A stretch of 8,166 nucleotides of DNA from Bacteroidetes bacterium UBA5543 (lineage in GTDB: Bacteria; Bacteroidota; Bacteroidia; Chitinophagales; Chitinophagaceae). The stretch spans positions 28,713 to 36,878 of the forward strand of contig DINJ01000099.1 in assembly GCA_002423665.1 (NCBI GenBank), written 5' to 3'. Below the pieces are notes generated by a model, which made no database searches, had not been told where the DNA came from, and saw only the letters and a list, made by a program, of their open reading frames with translations. The position numbers were made by a program, and so were the translations under genes. This document shows, piece by piece, positions 1-5,335 of the stretch; position 1 is the first letter of the stretch; every line of letters begins with the position of its first letter.

Positions 1-96
1 TATCGCTACTGTCCTTATATTCAGTTCAGACGCGGCACGCGCTATACGTATAGCTATCTCTCCCCTGTTGGCTATCAATACCTTTTTTATATTCAT
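1..96 (-). CDS. Biotin carboxylase domain protein, N-terminus only (partial)
   Basis: The 32 codons visible here encode the start of an ATP-grasp biotin carboxylase: KKVLIANRGEIAIRIARAAS at residues 4-23, followed by ELNIRTVAI. The ANRGEIA.R motif is the signature of the biotin-carboxylase N-terminal domain found in AccC, pyruvate carboxylase and propionyl-, acetyl- or methylcrotonyl-CoA carboxylases. These enzymes carboxylate protein-bound biotin using ATP and bicarbonate in the cytoplasm. The gene begins at the ATG at 96-94, two residues before the conserved block, and runs off the left edge. Too little is present to say which carboxylase this is, or whether it is a stand-alone subunit or a fused multidomain protein; the RAASELNI stretch is not typical of plain AccC. 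It is transcribed divergently from a MaoC-type hydratase gene, which would fit acyl-CoA metabolism, but that link is inferred. Confidence 0.9.
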   Translation of the reverse strand, partial: MNIKKVLIANRGEIAIRIARAASELNIRTVAI

Positions 97-114
97 GCGT
101 ATTTTATTGGAAAC

Positions 115-128
115 CTGCAAATTTGCTG
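115..128. promoter_or_regulatory. Palindrome at the predicted transcription start (possible operator)
   Basis: GCAAATTTGC (117-126) is a perfect 10-bp palindrome. Adding C115 and G128 gives a 14-bp near-palindrome with one mismatched pair (116/127). It lies immediately downstream of the predicted -7 element, about where transcription of the carboxylase gene should begin, which is a typical repressor position. Palindromes of this length also occur by chance several times in a window of this size, so this is only a weak candidate. Confidence 0.2.
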
Positions 129-160
129 CAAAACTAATACATGGACGGGTGTTTATACAA
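129..160 (-). promoter_or_regulatory. Bacteroidota-type promoter for the biotin carboxylase gene
   Basis: Read on the minus strand, TTG (160-158) is followed by 21 nt and then TAGTTTTG (136-129). This is an exact match to the TAnnTTTG -7 element of the Bacteroidota primary sigma factor, with a -33 TTG at an acceptable distance. The -7 element ends 32 nt before the ATG at 96, giving a predicted leader of about 25 nt. The match is seen in the sequence; use as a promoter is inferred. Confidence 0.6.
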
Positions 161-277
161 TATATTAGATTAATAAAACCCAATCATTTTTAAGATCGAT
201 GCGTGATGTACTACTTAATATGCTATTTATTATCTTGTTTAAGTTAAAAAGATACTATAACAATAAAAGATTGAACT

Positions 278-688
278 ATGTTACAAGTTGGAGATGAATT
301 CCGCCATGTGTACCGCTATTCACAAGACGATGTAGATACTTTCGCTCGTGTAAGTGGTGATACCAATCCACTACATATAGACCCGCAGGCCGGCAAAGAC
401 AGTATGTTTGGCCGAAATATCATTCATGGTTTCCTGGGGGCGTCTGTGTTTACCAAAATATTCGGGGCCCTGTGGTATGCGGATGGCCATGTGTATATGA
501 GCCAGAGTATGAAATGGTTGAAACCCATGTTTGTGGATACGGACTACGAGGCTGTTATTACGGTAAAAGAGATTTATCCGGAAAAGAACAGGATACTGTA
601 CGAGTGTGCAGTATATGAGGCTGGATCACCAAACCAGACAATTGCAGGTGAGGCATTATTGCTGAACAAGAAACAGTATGTGTGGTAA
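278..688 (+). CDS. MaoC-like (R)-specific enoyl-CoA hydratase / hot-dog dehydratase
   Basis: This 136-residue protein has a single hot-dog domain, the usual size for PhaJ-type and MaoC-type hydratases. The hydratase-2 motif is clear: FARVSGDTNPLHIDPQAG (residues 22-39), in which D28 and H33 are the expected catalytic Asp and His. It is followed by FGRNIIHGFLGAS (44-56), the conserved segment of the hot-dog helix and dimer region. Members hydrate 2-enoyl-CoA to (R)-3-hydroxyacyl-CoA, or act in reverse, in the cytoplasm. The actual substrate cannot be read from the sequence. The ATG at 278 is preceded by an A-rich stretch (AATAAAAGA) rather than a clear Shine-Dalgarno site, as is common in Bacteroidota. 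The start fits the family because VGDEF.H begins the domain at residue 4. The gene is divergent from a biotin-carboxylase gene, 181 bp away, and ends at a strong stem-loop. I see no clean TAnnTTTG promoter for it in that gap. Confidence 0.88.
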   Translation: MLQVGDEFRHVYRYSQDDVDTFARVSGDTNPLHIDPQAGKDSMFGRNIIHGFLGASVFTKIFGALWYADGHVYMSQSMKWLKPMFVDTDYEAVITVKEIYPEKNRILYECAVYEAGSPNQTIAGEALLLNKKQYVW

Positions 689-703
689 ACGGCCTTAACA
701 TTC

Positions 704-747
704 TTTACAATCAAAAGCCCTCTGTTACGAGGGCTTTTGATTGTAAA
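704..747. terminator. Bidirectional stem-loop terminator between convergent genes
   Basis: Positions 704-722 (TTTACAATCAAAAGCCCTC) and 729-747 form a perfect 19-bp inverted repeat around a 6-nt loop (TGTTAC, 723-728). The GC-rich part (GCCCTC/GAGGGC) sits next to the loop. The arms are A/T-rich outward, so the plus-strand transcript ends GGGCTTTTGATTGTAAA and the minus-strand transcript has the same form. It lies 15 nt after the MaoC stop and 19 nt after the repeat-protein stop on the other strand, so it can end both transcripts. Confidence 0.88.
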
Positions 748-766
748 ATGTAAATAATTGGAAATT

Positions 767-3016
767 CTACTTGAGTATTGTCACCGGCTTTGCACTCTTA
801 TTAGGGCCTGATTGCACTATACAATAATATACTCCGGCTGATAAGCTTGATACATCCAGGCTGCAACTTAATTGGTCTGCATCATATACTTGTTCCACCA
901 TTACCTGTCCGGTTACTGATATCAAACGAACGCTTACTCCACCATCATTGAAGTCATTATTCCAGTTTATATTCAGAATTTTATCCGCCGGGTTAGGGTA
1001 TATTGTAACATCTTTGTTACCTGCAATTTTGTCTGTAATGCCAACTTTGAAATCCTGTTTGTAGAACACGAGGCCACCTAATACATTTCCTAATACCATT
1101 TCATGCAAATTATCATTATCTGCATCTAAGTTGGCAAATGCGGGTGCTACACGTTTATGATCACTTATGAATGAGTATGCCGAATCAATCATGGTATACT
1201 TCACAGGATTAGTACCACTTTTCAAACCATCATAGCGATAAATGCTTCCCCAGTTCGTACCAATCACCAGGAAATCTTTTCCTGAGTTATCGGTAGGGCC
1301 AACATAAGGTGCAGTATAAGAATACGGGTCAACCGGGGAATTCAATTTAATTCCGCCTAAGGTATCTGTTTCCTTTGTAAGGCCAATAGTTCCGGGTACT
1401 GAACTATAATTTCTGAAATATACTAATGCACCAAACTGGTTGCCGGAGATTAAATCATTCTTACCATCGCCATTTATATCGTATATAGCAGGGGTAGCAT
1501 AATCACCTACATCCATAATGCTAAATGTAGAGAGGTCCATGAGGGTATCCGAAACCAATGTCCACACGGGAGTTACAGAATTACTGGCTGCAGTGTTTTT
1601 ATAGAATGAGAAGGTCCCATCAATATGGCCAATAATCAAATCATCTAAAGTATCATTGTCAAGGTCGCCAATCGCCAGCGATGCACCTTTATAGTCTTTA
1701 GACCATAGACCCATAAAATCATTCGTTTGTAACTGGAATGAATAATTGCCCGGCGAAGTTGTTGTATTCTTGTAATATGCAATTTTACTTCGGTTGTAGT
1801 TAGCTGGATGCTGGTAAAAACCCTCTGAACCAACAAACAAGTCTTTCTTCCCGTCTTTATCAAAGTCATAAAATACAGGATAAGACCCTTGCCCCATATC
1901 AATCATCCTGTCAACCAGGTATGTATTTGTTTTATACACGAAGTTTTTGCCGGATTCAGTACCCGTGTTTTCATACAGTACTATCGAATTATAGTTTGAG
2001 GACTGTCTGTTCATAGGTGTAAATAAAAGGTCGCGGTCACCATCATGGTCTACATTCAGAGCATACGCTCCCGGAAATATAGGCACTTCCATGGCTACAC
2101 TATTCGACGACCATATTGTATCTTCAGCTATCGCTGAATCTACACCAAATTGAGTTCTGCCATTTACAAAATACTGGATGTCAGAAAAGGATTCATTACC
2201 ATTGAACCAATCCAAATCTCCGTCATTATCCATATCTATCAATAACAATGTATTGCTGCCATGTGTTCCTTTTGCACCTGATCCTCCACATCCTTTGCAT
2301 GTTGGTACAGACCAAGGGCAACTGTAACCCATTACCTGTTTCCTTTCGTAGTTCTGTATAGTTCGGCCCCAGCACCAGTCTTTCAGACATATTTTAATGC
2401 TGTCGGCGGGAAGATTGTCTTCCTTGGTACAGTTCTGATACATTGTTATCGTACTGCCCCATACGTCATAGGCAATAATGTCAATATCTCCATCTCCATC
2501 TATATCATCCATACCGGGTATTGACTGCGGAGCTACATAGGCATTGGTCAATCCTGACCCGCCCAAATAATAGAGGTCTTTGTAATACCTGAAGTGCAAC
2601 TGGTTGTTATTATAATAGCCATACGATACACCTACTCCTGCAAAACTTCTGTGTATAAGGTCTTGTATGTTATCTCCGTTCAGGTCTATTAGTTTTATGT
2701 AGCCATATATCTCAGGAAAGCTGCCTTCGTACTTTGAATCATATTTATATGTGCCACTGCCTGTTGCTATTAGTGTTTTCAACCCTATGTATTCCTCATA
2801 CAGCACAATGTCGTTTCTTCCATCCCTGTTCAAATCGGCCATTGCTATCTGTGGTTGATTGACACCACCTGTCCAGGCCAAAGACAACACATTACTTCCG
2901 TCCTTTACTTCAGCATTATTATATTGCCTGTAAACATCCCCTTGAAATTGTGCTGACGCACATAATCCGGATAACATACTTATAGCTATTAGGGAGATAG
3001 ATGTTAACGATCTCAT
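767..3016 (-). CDS. T9SS-secreted VCBS/FG-GAP repeat protein with type A sorting domain
   Basis: This 749-residue protein is predicted to be exported. A signal peptide (residues 1-22, cleavage after ASA before Q23) is followed by aspartate-rich calcium-binding loops of the VCBS/FG-GAP type, beginning at about residues 61, 111, 171, 261, 321, 384, 451 and 513 (examples DLNRDGRND, DIDGDGDID, DINGDGKND). Degenerate copies lie near 576 and 629. The period is about 60 residues, which suggests beta-propeller blades. Between copies 3 and 4 the spacing rises to 90, and a segment with six cysteines (196, 210, 215, 233, 240, 243) lies there. The C-terminus (about 660-749) is a T9SS type A sorting domain, with YPNPA at 673-677 and SLSAGVYYCIV near 724-734. 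The protein should cross the outer membrane by T9SS and be released or attached at the cell surface. No catalytic domain is recognised, so adhesion or ligand binding is possible but unproven. The gene lies 125 bp downstream of an SDR gene on the same strand. Confidence 0.9.
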   Translation of the reverse strand: MRSLTSISLIAISMLSGLCASAQFQGDVYRQYNNAEVKDGSNVLSLAWTGGVNQPQIAMADLNRDGRNDIVLYEEYIGLKTLIATGSGTYKYDSKYEGSFPEIYGYIKLIDLNGDNIQDLIHRSFAGVGVSYGYYNNNQLHFRYYKDLYYLGGSGLTNAYVAPQSIPGMDDIDGDGDIDIIAYDVWGSTITMYQNCTKEDNLPADSIKICLKDWCWGRTIQNYERKQVMGYSCPWSVPTCKGCGGSGAKGTHGSNTLLLIDMDNDGDLDWFNGNESFSDIQYFVNGRTQFGVDSAIAEDTIWSSNSVAMEVPIFPGAYALNVDHDGDRDLLFTPMNRQSSNYNSIVLYENTGTESGKNFVYKTNTYLVDRMIDMGQGSYPVFYDFDKDGKKDLFVGSEGFYQHPANYNRSKIAYYKNTTTSPGNYSFQLQTNDFMGLWSKDYKGASLAIGDLDNDTLDDLIIGHIDGTFSFYKNTAASNSVTPVWTLVSDTLMDLSTFSIMDVGDYATPAIYDINGDGKNDLISGNQFGALVYFRNYSSVPGTIGLTKETDTLGGIKLNSPVDPYSYTAPYVGPTDNSGKDFLVIGTNWGSIYRYDGLKSGTNPVKYTMIDSAYSFISDHKRVAPAFANLDADNDNLHEMVLGNVLGGLVFYKQDFKVGITDKIAGNKDVTIYPNPADKILNINWNNDFNDGGVSVRLISVTGQVMVEQVYDADQLSCSLDVSSLSAGVYYCIVQSGPNKSAKPVTILK

Positions 3017-3047
3017 ATTCGTTTATTTATGCTGTTAAAATTTACAA

Positions 3048-3081
3048 TAAAGTTAATGCCAATACCATTTACTGAATGCAA
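3048..3081 (-). promoter_or_regulatory. Weak candidate promoter for the T9SS repeat protein
   Basis: On the minus strand, TTG (3081-3079) is followed by 23 nt and then TAACTTTA (3055-3048), which differs from TAnnTTTG only in the last base. The predicted start site would leave a leader of about 25 nt before the ATG at 3016. A second partial -7 match, TAAATTTT (3044-3037), overlaps this region but has no good upstream partner. Such near matches are frequent in AT-rich intergenic DNA, so the call is tentative. Confidence 0.3.
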
Positions 3082-3083
3082 CA

Positions 3084-3107
3084 AATATCACATTTTTACA
3101 TGATATT
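3084..3107. repeat. Inverted repeat between the SDR gene and the repeat-protein gene
   Basis: AATATCA (3084-3090) and TGATATT (3101-3107) form a perfect 7-bp inverted repeat around CATTTTTACA. In minus-strand RNA two wobble pairs and one more U-A pair can extend the stem to 10 bp with an AAAA loop. It starts 35 nt after the SDR stop on the minus strand and touches the candidate -33 element of the next gene. No U-tract follows it, so it is a poor intrinsic terminator. An operator for the downstream gene is the other reading. Confidence 0.35.
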
Positions 3108-3141
3108 AATCACTGTATTATATATAGACAGACGAAATTTA

Positions 3142-3969
3142 TTAACCGTTGGTGTGATAATTTTTAAGTGGCGAATCAGGCTCATTTAAGAAATGCTTGT
3201 AAACACTTTTGTCAGCAAATGATGGAAACAGTTTATTGACCCAAACCGTCATTTTGCCCAACAAAGTCATAACGATGGTTCTTTTCCGCTTTTTCACCGC
3301 AGTTATTATTATTTCAGCACATTCTTCAGCTGTCATCAGCTTGCTTTCGTTCAGTGGGGTTTCGCCCTGGGCACTCCCATCCGACGACCGGGCAACATTA
3401 CGGATGTTGGATGAGGTAAAGCCGGGACAAACCCACATAACATGTGTGCCTGTATGCAGTAATTCCGTTCTTAAAGCCTCCAGGAAACCCTGCAATGCAA
3501 ACTTTGATGCTGAATAACCTGTTCTCGCCGGTAGCCCCCGATAACCGGCAATGGACGAAACACCTACGATTACCCCTTTATTTTTCAGAATTTCAGGAAG
3601 GGCGTATTTAGTGCAATAAACCGCGCCGAAGAAATTGATATCCATCAGCTCTCGTATCACTTTCATATCTACATTTTCAAACATGGCCCTCATGCTGATA
3701 CCTGCATTGTTTATCAGGACGTCAATCCTACCCCATTTGCCGGCAACCATCTCGATGAAACTCCTGCACTCCTCTTCTTTGCTCACATCAACTGAAGAAT
3801 ACAGCACTCTTGCTTCGTCCATGTTGCTGTACACTTCTCTCAACTTATCTATATTTCGCGCACATAGAGCAACACTGGCACCCTGCCCGTATGCTGCTAA
3901 TGCAAGCGCCTTTCCTATACCCGATGATGCACCGGTTATTACAACTACTTTGCCAGTCAGTATATACAT
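3142..3969 (-). CDS. Short-chain dehydrogenase/reductase (classical SDR)
   Basis: This is a cytoplasmic NAD(P)-dependent oxidoreductase of 275 residues from the chosen start. The Rossmann nucleotide-binding motif TGASSGIG is at residues 12-19 and the structural NNAG motif at 87-90. The catalytic tetrad is complete: N112, S139, Y152 and K156 (YSASK at 152-156). The PGF segment after strand 6 is at 182-184. An ATG ten codons upstream (3999) would add MLFLPFSKLI. I prefer 3969 because SDRs normally place the glycine motif about ten residues from the start and the extension does not resemble the family. The C-terminal tail (about 225-275) is basic and hydrophobic (KKRKRTIVMTLLGKM) and may touch the membrane, as in DHRS7-like SDRs. 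The substrate is not predictable. The gene is divergent from phoH and precedes the T9SS protein gene with no strong terminator between them, so some read-through is possible. Confidence 0.87.
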   Translation of the reverse strand: MYILTGKVVVITGASSGIGKALALAAYGQGASVALCARNIDKLREVYSNMDEARVLYSSVDVSKEEECRSFIEMVAGKWGRIDVLINNAGISMRAMFENVDMKVIRELMDINFFGAVYCTKYALPEILKNKGVIVGVSSIAGYRGLPARTGYSASKFALQGFLEALRTELLHTGTHVMWVCPGFTSSNIRNVARSSDGSAQGETPLNESKLMTAEECAEIIITAVKKRKRTIVMTLLGKMTVWVNKLFPSFADKSVYKHFLNEPDSPLKNYHTNG

Positions 3970-3980
3970 AATTAGTTTTG
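3949..3980 (+). promoter_or_regulatory. Consensus Bacteroidota promoter facing phoH
   Basis: TTTG (3949-3952), a 20-nt spacer and TAGTTTTG (3973-3980) match the full TTTG - 19 to 21 nt - TAnnTTTG pattern on the plus strand. This is the best promoter match in the window. It overlaps the first codons of the SDR gene on the other strand and points to phoH, whose start codon is 258 nt after the -7 element. Transcription from here would give phoH a leader of about 250 nt. A weaker alternative is TTG at 4088-4090, a 20-nt spacer and TAATTTAA at 4111-4118, which would shorten the leader to about 115 nt. Confidence 0.5.
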
Positions 3981-3985
3981 AGAAC

Positions 3986-4238
3986 GGTAAAAATAACATA
4001 TCCTTATATAGTATTCGTTATTATCGTGGCAGATTTCAAATTCCAAAAAGATATGCACAGGAGGTTAATAAATTAAGATACCTAATATTGAACCCAAGTG
4101 TAAAAAAGACTAATTTAATAGCAGGAACAGAATAAAACACCTGCCTGCAATAGAAGAATACTTATCGATTATTTAACAAACAACGAGTTCCTGTTGTTAT
4201 ATCATTGCAGATAGGTTATCACAAAAAACAAAGGCACA
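3986..4238 (+). promoter_or_regulatory. Long untranslated leader upstream of phoH
   Basis: No credible gene lies between the predicted start site and the phoH TTG. The region is A/T-rich. Its clearest fold is a small hairpin at 4179-4198: AACAAC pairs with GTTGTT, then AG pairs with CT past one bulged G, with loop TTC, about 40 nt before the start codon. A second weak pairing is GCAGG (4121-4125) with CCTGC (4140-4144). An AGGAGG at 4059-4064 has no usable start codon behind it. I recognise no known riboswitch or RNA family. The transcript end is inferred only from the promoter match, and a stand-alone small RNA is another possibility. Confidence 0.3.
4230..4234 (+). promoter_or_regulatory. 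Ribosome binding site that fixes the phoH TTG start
   Basis: AAAGG lies 4 nt before the TTG at 4239. Upstream in the same reading frame there is no ATG, GTG or TTG before the stop TAG at 4212-4214. TTG is therefore the only standard start that keeps the conserved N-terminus, and this purine-rich site supports it. Confidence 0.6.
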
Positions 4239-5267
4239 TTGACAGAAGCAATCATCAGTCTCGAAACAGTTAACCCGATTGAATTTTTCGGTGTCAACAA
4301 CAGCAAATTCGATATACTTAAGCGTAAATTCCCTTTGCTGAAAATATTATCAAGGGGTAGCCAGATAAAGCTTGCCGGGCAACCGGAAGAGGTGGCGAAT
4401 GCCCAACTACGCATCAGCCAGGTGATAAAATACCTGGAAAGAAACGGGCACCTGTCCGAAAATTACTTTTCTGAAATACTTGGTGATGAAGAAGAAAATG
4501 GCGACACAATTGTCAATGACAATAATAATACCGGCGACATCCTGGTATTCGGTCCGAATGGTAAGGTAATTAGAGCCAAAACACAAAACCAGAAGTTGCT
4601 GGCCAATGTTTCCGAAAAAAATGACATCATCTTTGCCGTAGGCCCGGCAGGTACAGGTAAAACATATACCGCAGTTGCATTAGCGGTAAGGGCATTGAAA
4701 AACAAGGCCGTCCGTAAGATTATCCTTACCCGTCCGGCTGTTGAAGCAGGAGAAAGTCTCGGATTCCTCCCCGGTGATTTAAAAGAAAAAATTGACCCGT
4801 ATCTAAGACCCCTTTATGACGCATTGGATGACATGATACCGTCAGACAAGCTGAATTATTATATGGCCAACAGGATAATAGAAATAGCCCCGCTGGCATA
4901 TATGCGTGGCCGAACGCTCGACAACGCTTTCATCATTCTGGATGAGGCTCAGAATGCAACCGATTTGCAGCTAAAAATGTTCCTGACACGTATTGGCGCC
5001 TCTGCCAAGGCTATTATTACAGGCGACCTCACTCAAATAGACCTCCCTAAAAACCAGAAATCAGGTCTTATAAAAGCTACTAAAATATTGCGTGATATTG
5101 ATGGCATAGCATACATACAGTTGGATGAAGCGGATGTAGTAAGGCACCGATTGGTAAAGAGCATAATAAGAGCCTACGATAAGGACAAAGAAAAAGAGGA
5201 AAAAGAGGAAGAAGCGAACAGAGAGCAATTCAGAAAGTTGAAGGAGGAACGAAATAGTGATAAATAG
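4239..5267 (+). CDS. phoH: PhoH family RNA-associated ATPase (YbeZ/PhoL type)
   Basis: This 342-residue cytoplasmic ATPase belongs to the PhoH family, whose members bind RNA and have been linked to RNA helicase activity and to ribosome and RNA maturation, often alongside the endonuclease YbeY. An N-terminal KH-like segment (about residues 12-66, including ILSRGSQIKLAG) is followed by the P-loop ATPase core: Walker A GPAGTGKT at 135-142, the conserved LTRPAVEAGESLGFLPGD at 163-180, Walker B FIILDEAQN at 231-239 (D235, E236), TGDLTQIDLP at 261-270 and RHRLVKSII at 302-310. The last 29 residues (314-342) are a Lys/Glu-rich tail likely to form a charged helix. Translation begins at TTG; no ATG is available upstream in frame. 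ybeY is not in the window. The gene ends in a bidirectional terminator shared with the EGF-like gene. Function is assigned from the family; the biological target is unknown. Confidence 0.95.
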   Translation: MTEAIISLETVNPIEFFGVNNSKFDILKRKFPLLKILSRGSQIKLAGQPEEVANAQLRISQVIKYLERNGHLSENYFSEILGDEEENGDTIVNDNNNTGDILVFGPNGKVIRAKTQNQKLLANVSEKNDIIFAVGPAGTGKTYTAVALAVRALKNKAVRKIILTRPAVEAGESLGFLPGDLKEKIDPYLRPLYDALDDMIPSDKLNYYMANRIIEIAPLAYMRGRTLDNAFIILDEAQNATDLQLKMFLTRIGASAKAIITGDLTQIDLPKNQKSGLIKATKILRDIDGIAYIQLDEADVVRHRLVKSIIRAYDKDKEKEEKEEEANREQFRKLKEERNSDK

Positions 5268-5335
5268 TGTAACAATAAATAGGGCTGCCAAATGGCAGCC
5301 CTGATAAATTCTGTTATTGTATTTGTTACTATTTA
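5261..5335. terminator. Bidirectional terminator carrying both stop codons in its outer arms
   Basis: The core is AGGGCTGCC (5281-5289), loop AAAT, GGCAGCCCT (5294-5302): a 9-bp GC-rich stem flanked by A/T-rich DNA on both sides, so it can work in either direction. An outer imperfect inverted repeat surrounds it: TAAATAG (5261-5267), a 2-nt bulge and TAACAA (5270-5275) face TTGTTA (5323-5328) and CTATTTA (5329-5335). These outer arms contain the TAG stop of phoH (5265-5267) and, on the other strand, the TAG stop of the EGF-like gene (5331-5329). Confidence 0.85.

Noticed and set aside
767..3016. Repeated aspartate-rich segments as a DNA repeat or CRISPR-like array
   Set aside because: The repeats are at protein level with diverged codons. 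There are no identical direct repeats with spacers at the DNA level.
3209..3517. Plus-strand 102-codon frame inside the SDR gene
   Set aside because: It is wholly antisense to the conserved C-terminal half of the SDR and has no recognisable motif or supporting start site.
3970..3999. Ten-residue N-terminal extension of the SDR (ATG at 3999)
   Set aside because: The extension MLFLPFSKLI is unlike SDR N-termini, and the purine stretch before it abuts the ATG with no spacing. The ATG at 3969 places the glycine-rich motif at the usual distance.
4059..4064. AGGAGG, a strong Shine-Dalgarno sequence in the phoH leader
   Set aside because: No ATG, GTG or TTG follows within 5-13 nt, and the next TTG (4088) is too far. 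It is probably chance, and no leader peptide can be supported.
3635..4135. Plus-strand open frame of 166 codons across the SDR start and intergenic region
   Set aside because: Most of it is antisense to a well-supported SDR gene, and its translation (runs of Ser, Ile, Thr) shows no family features. It is an opposite-strand shadow.
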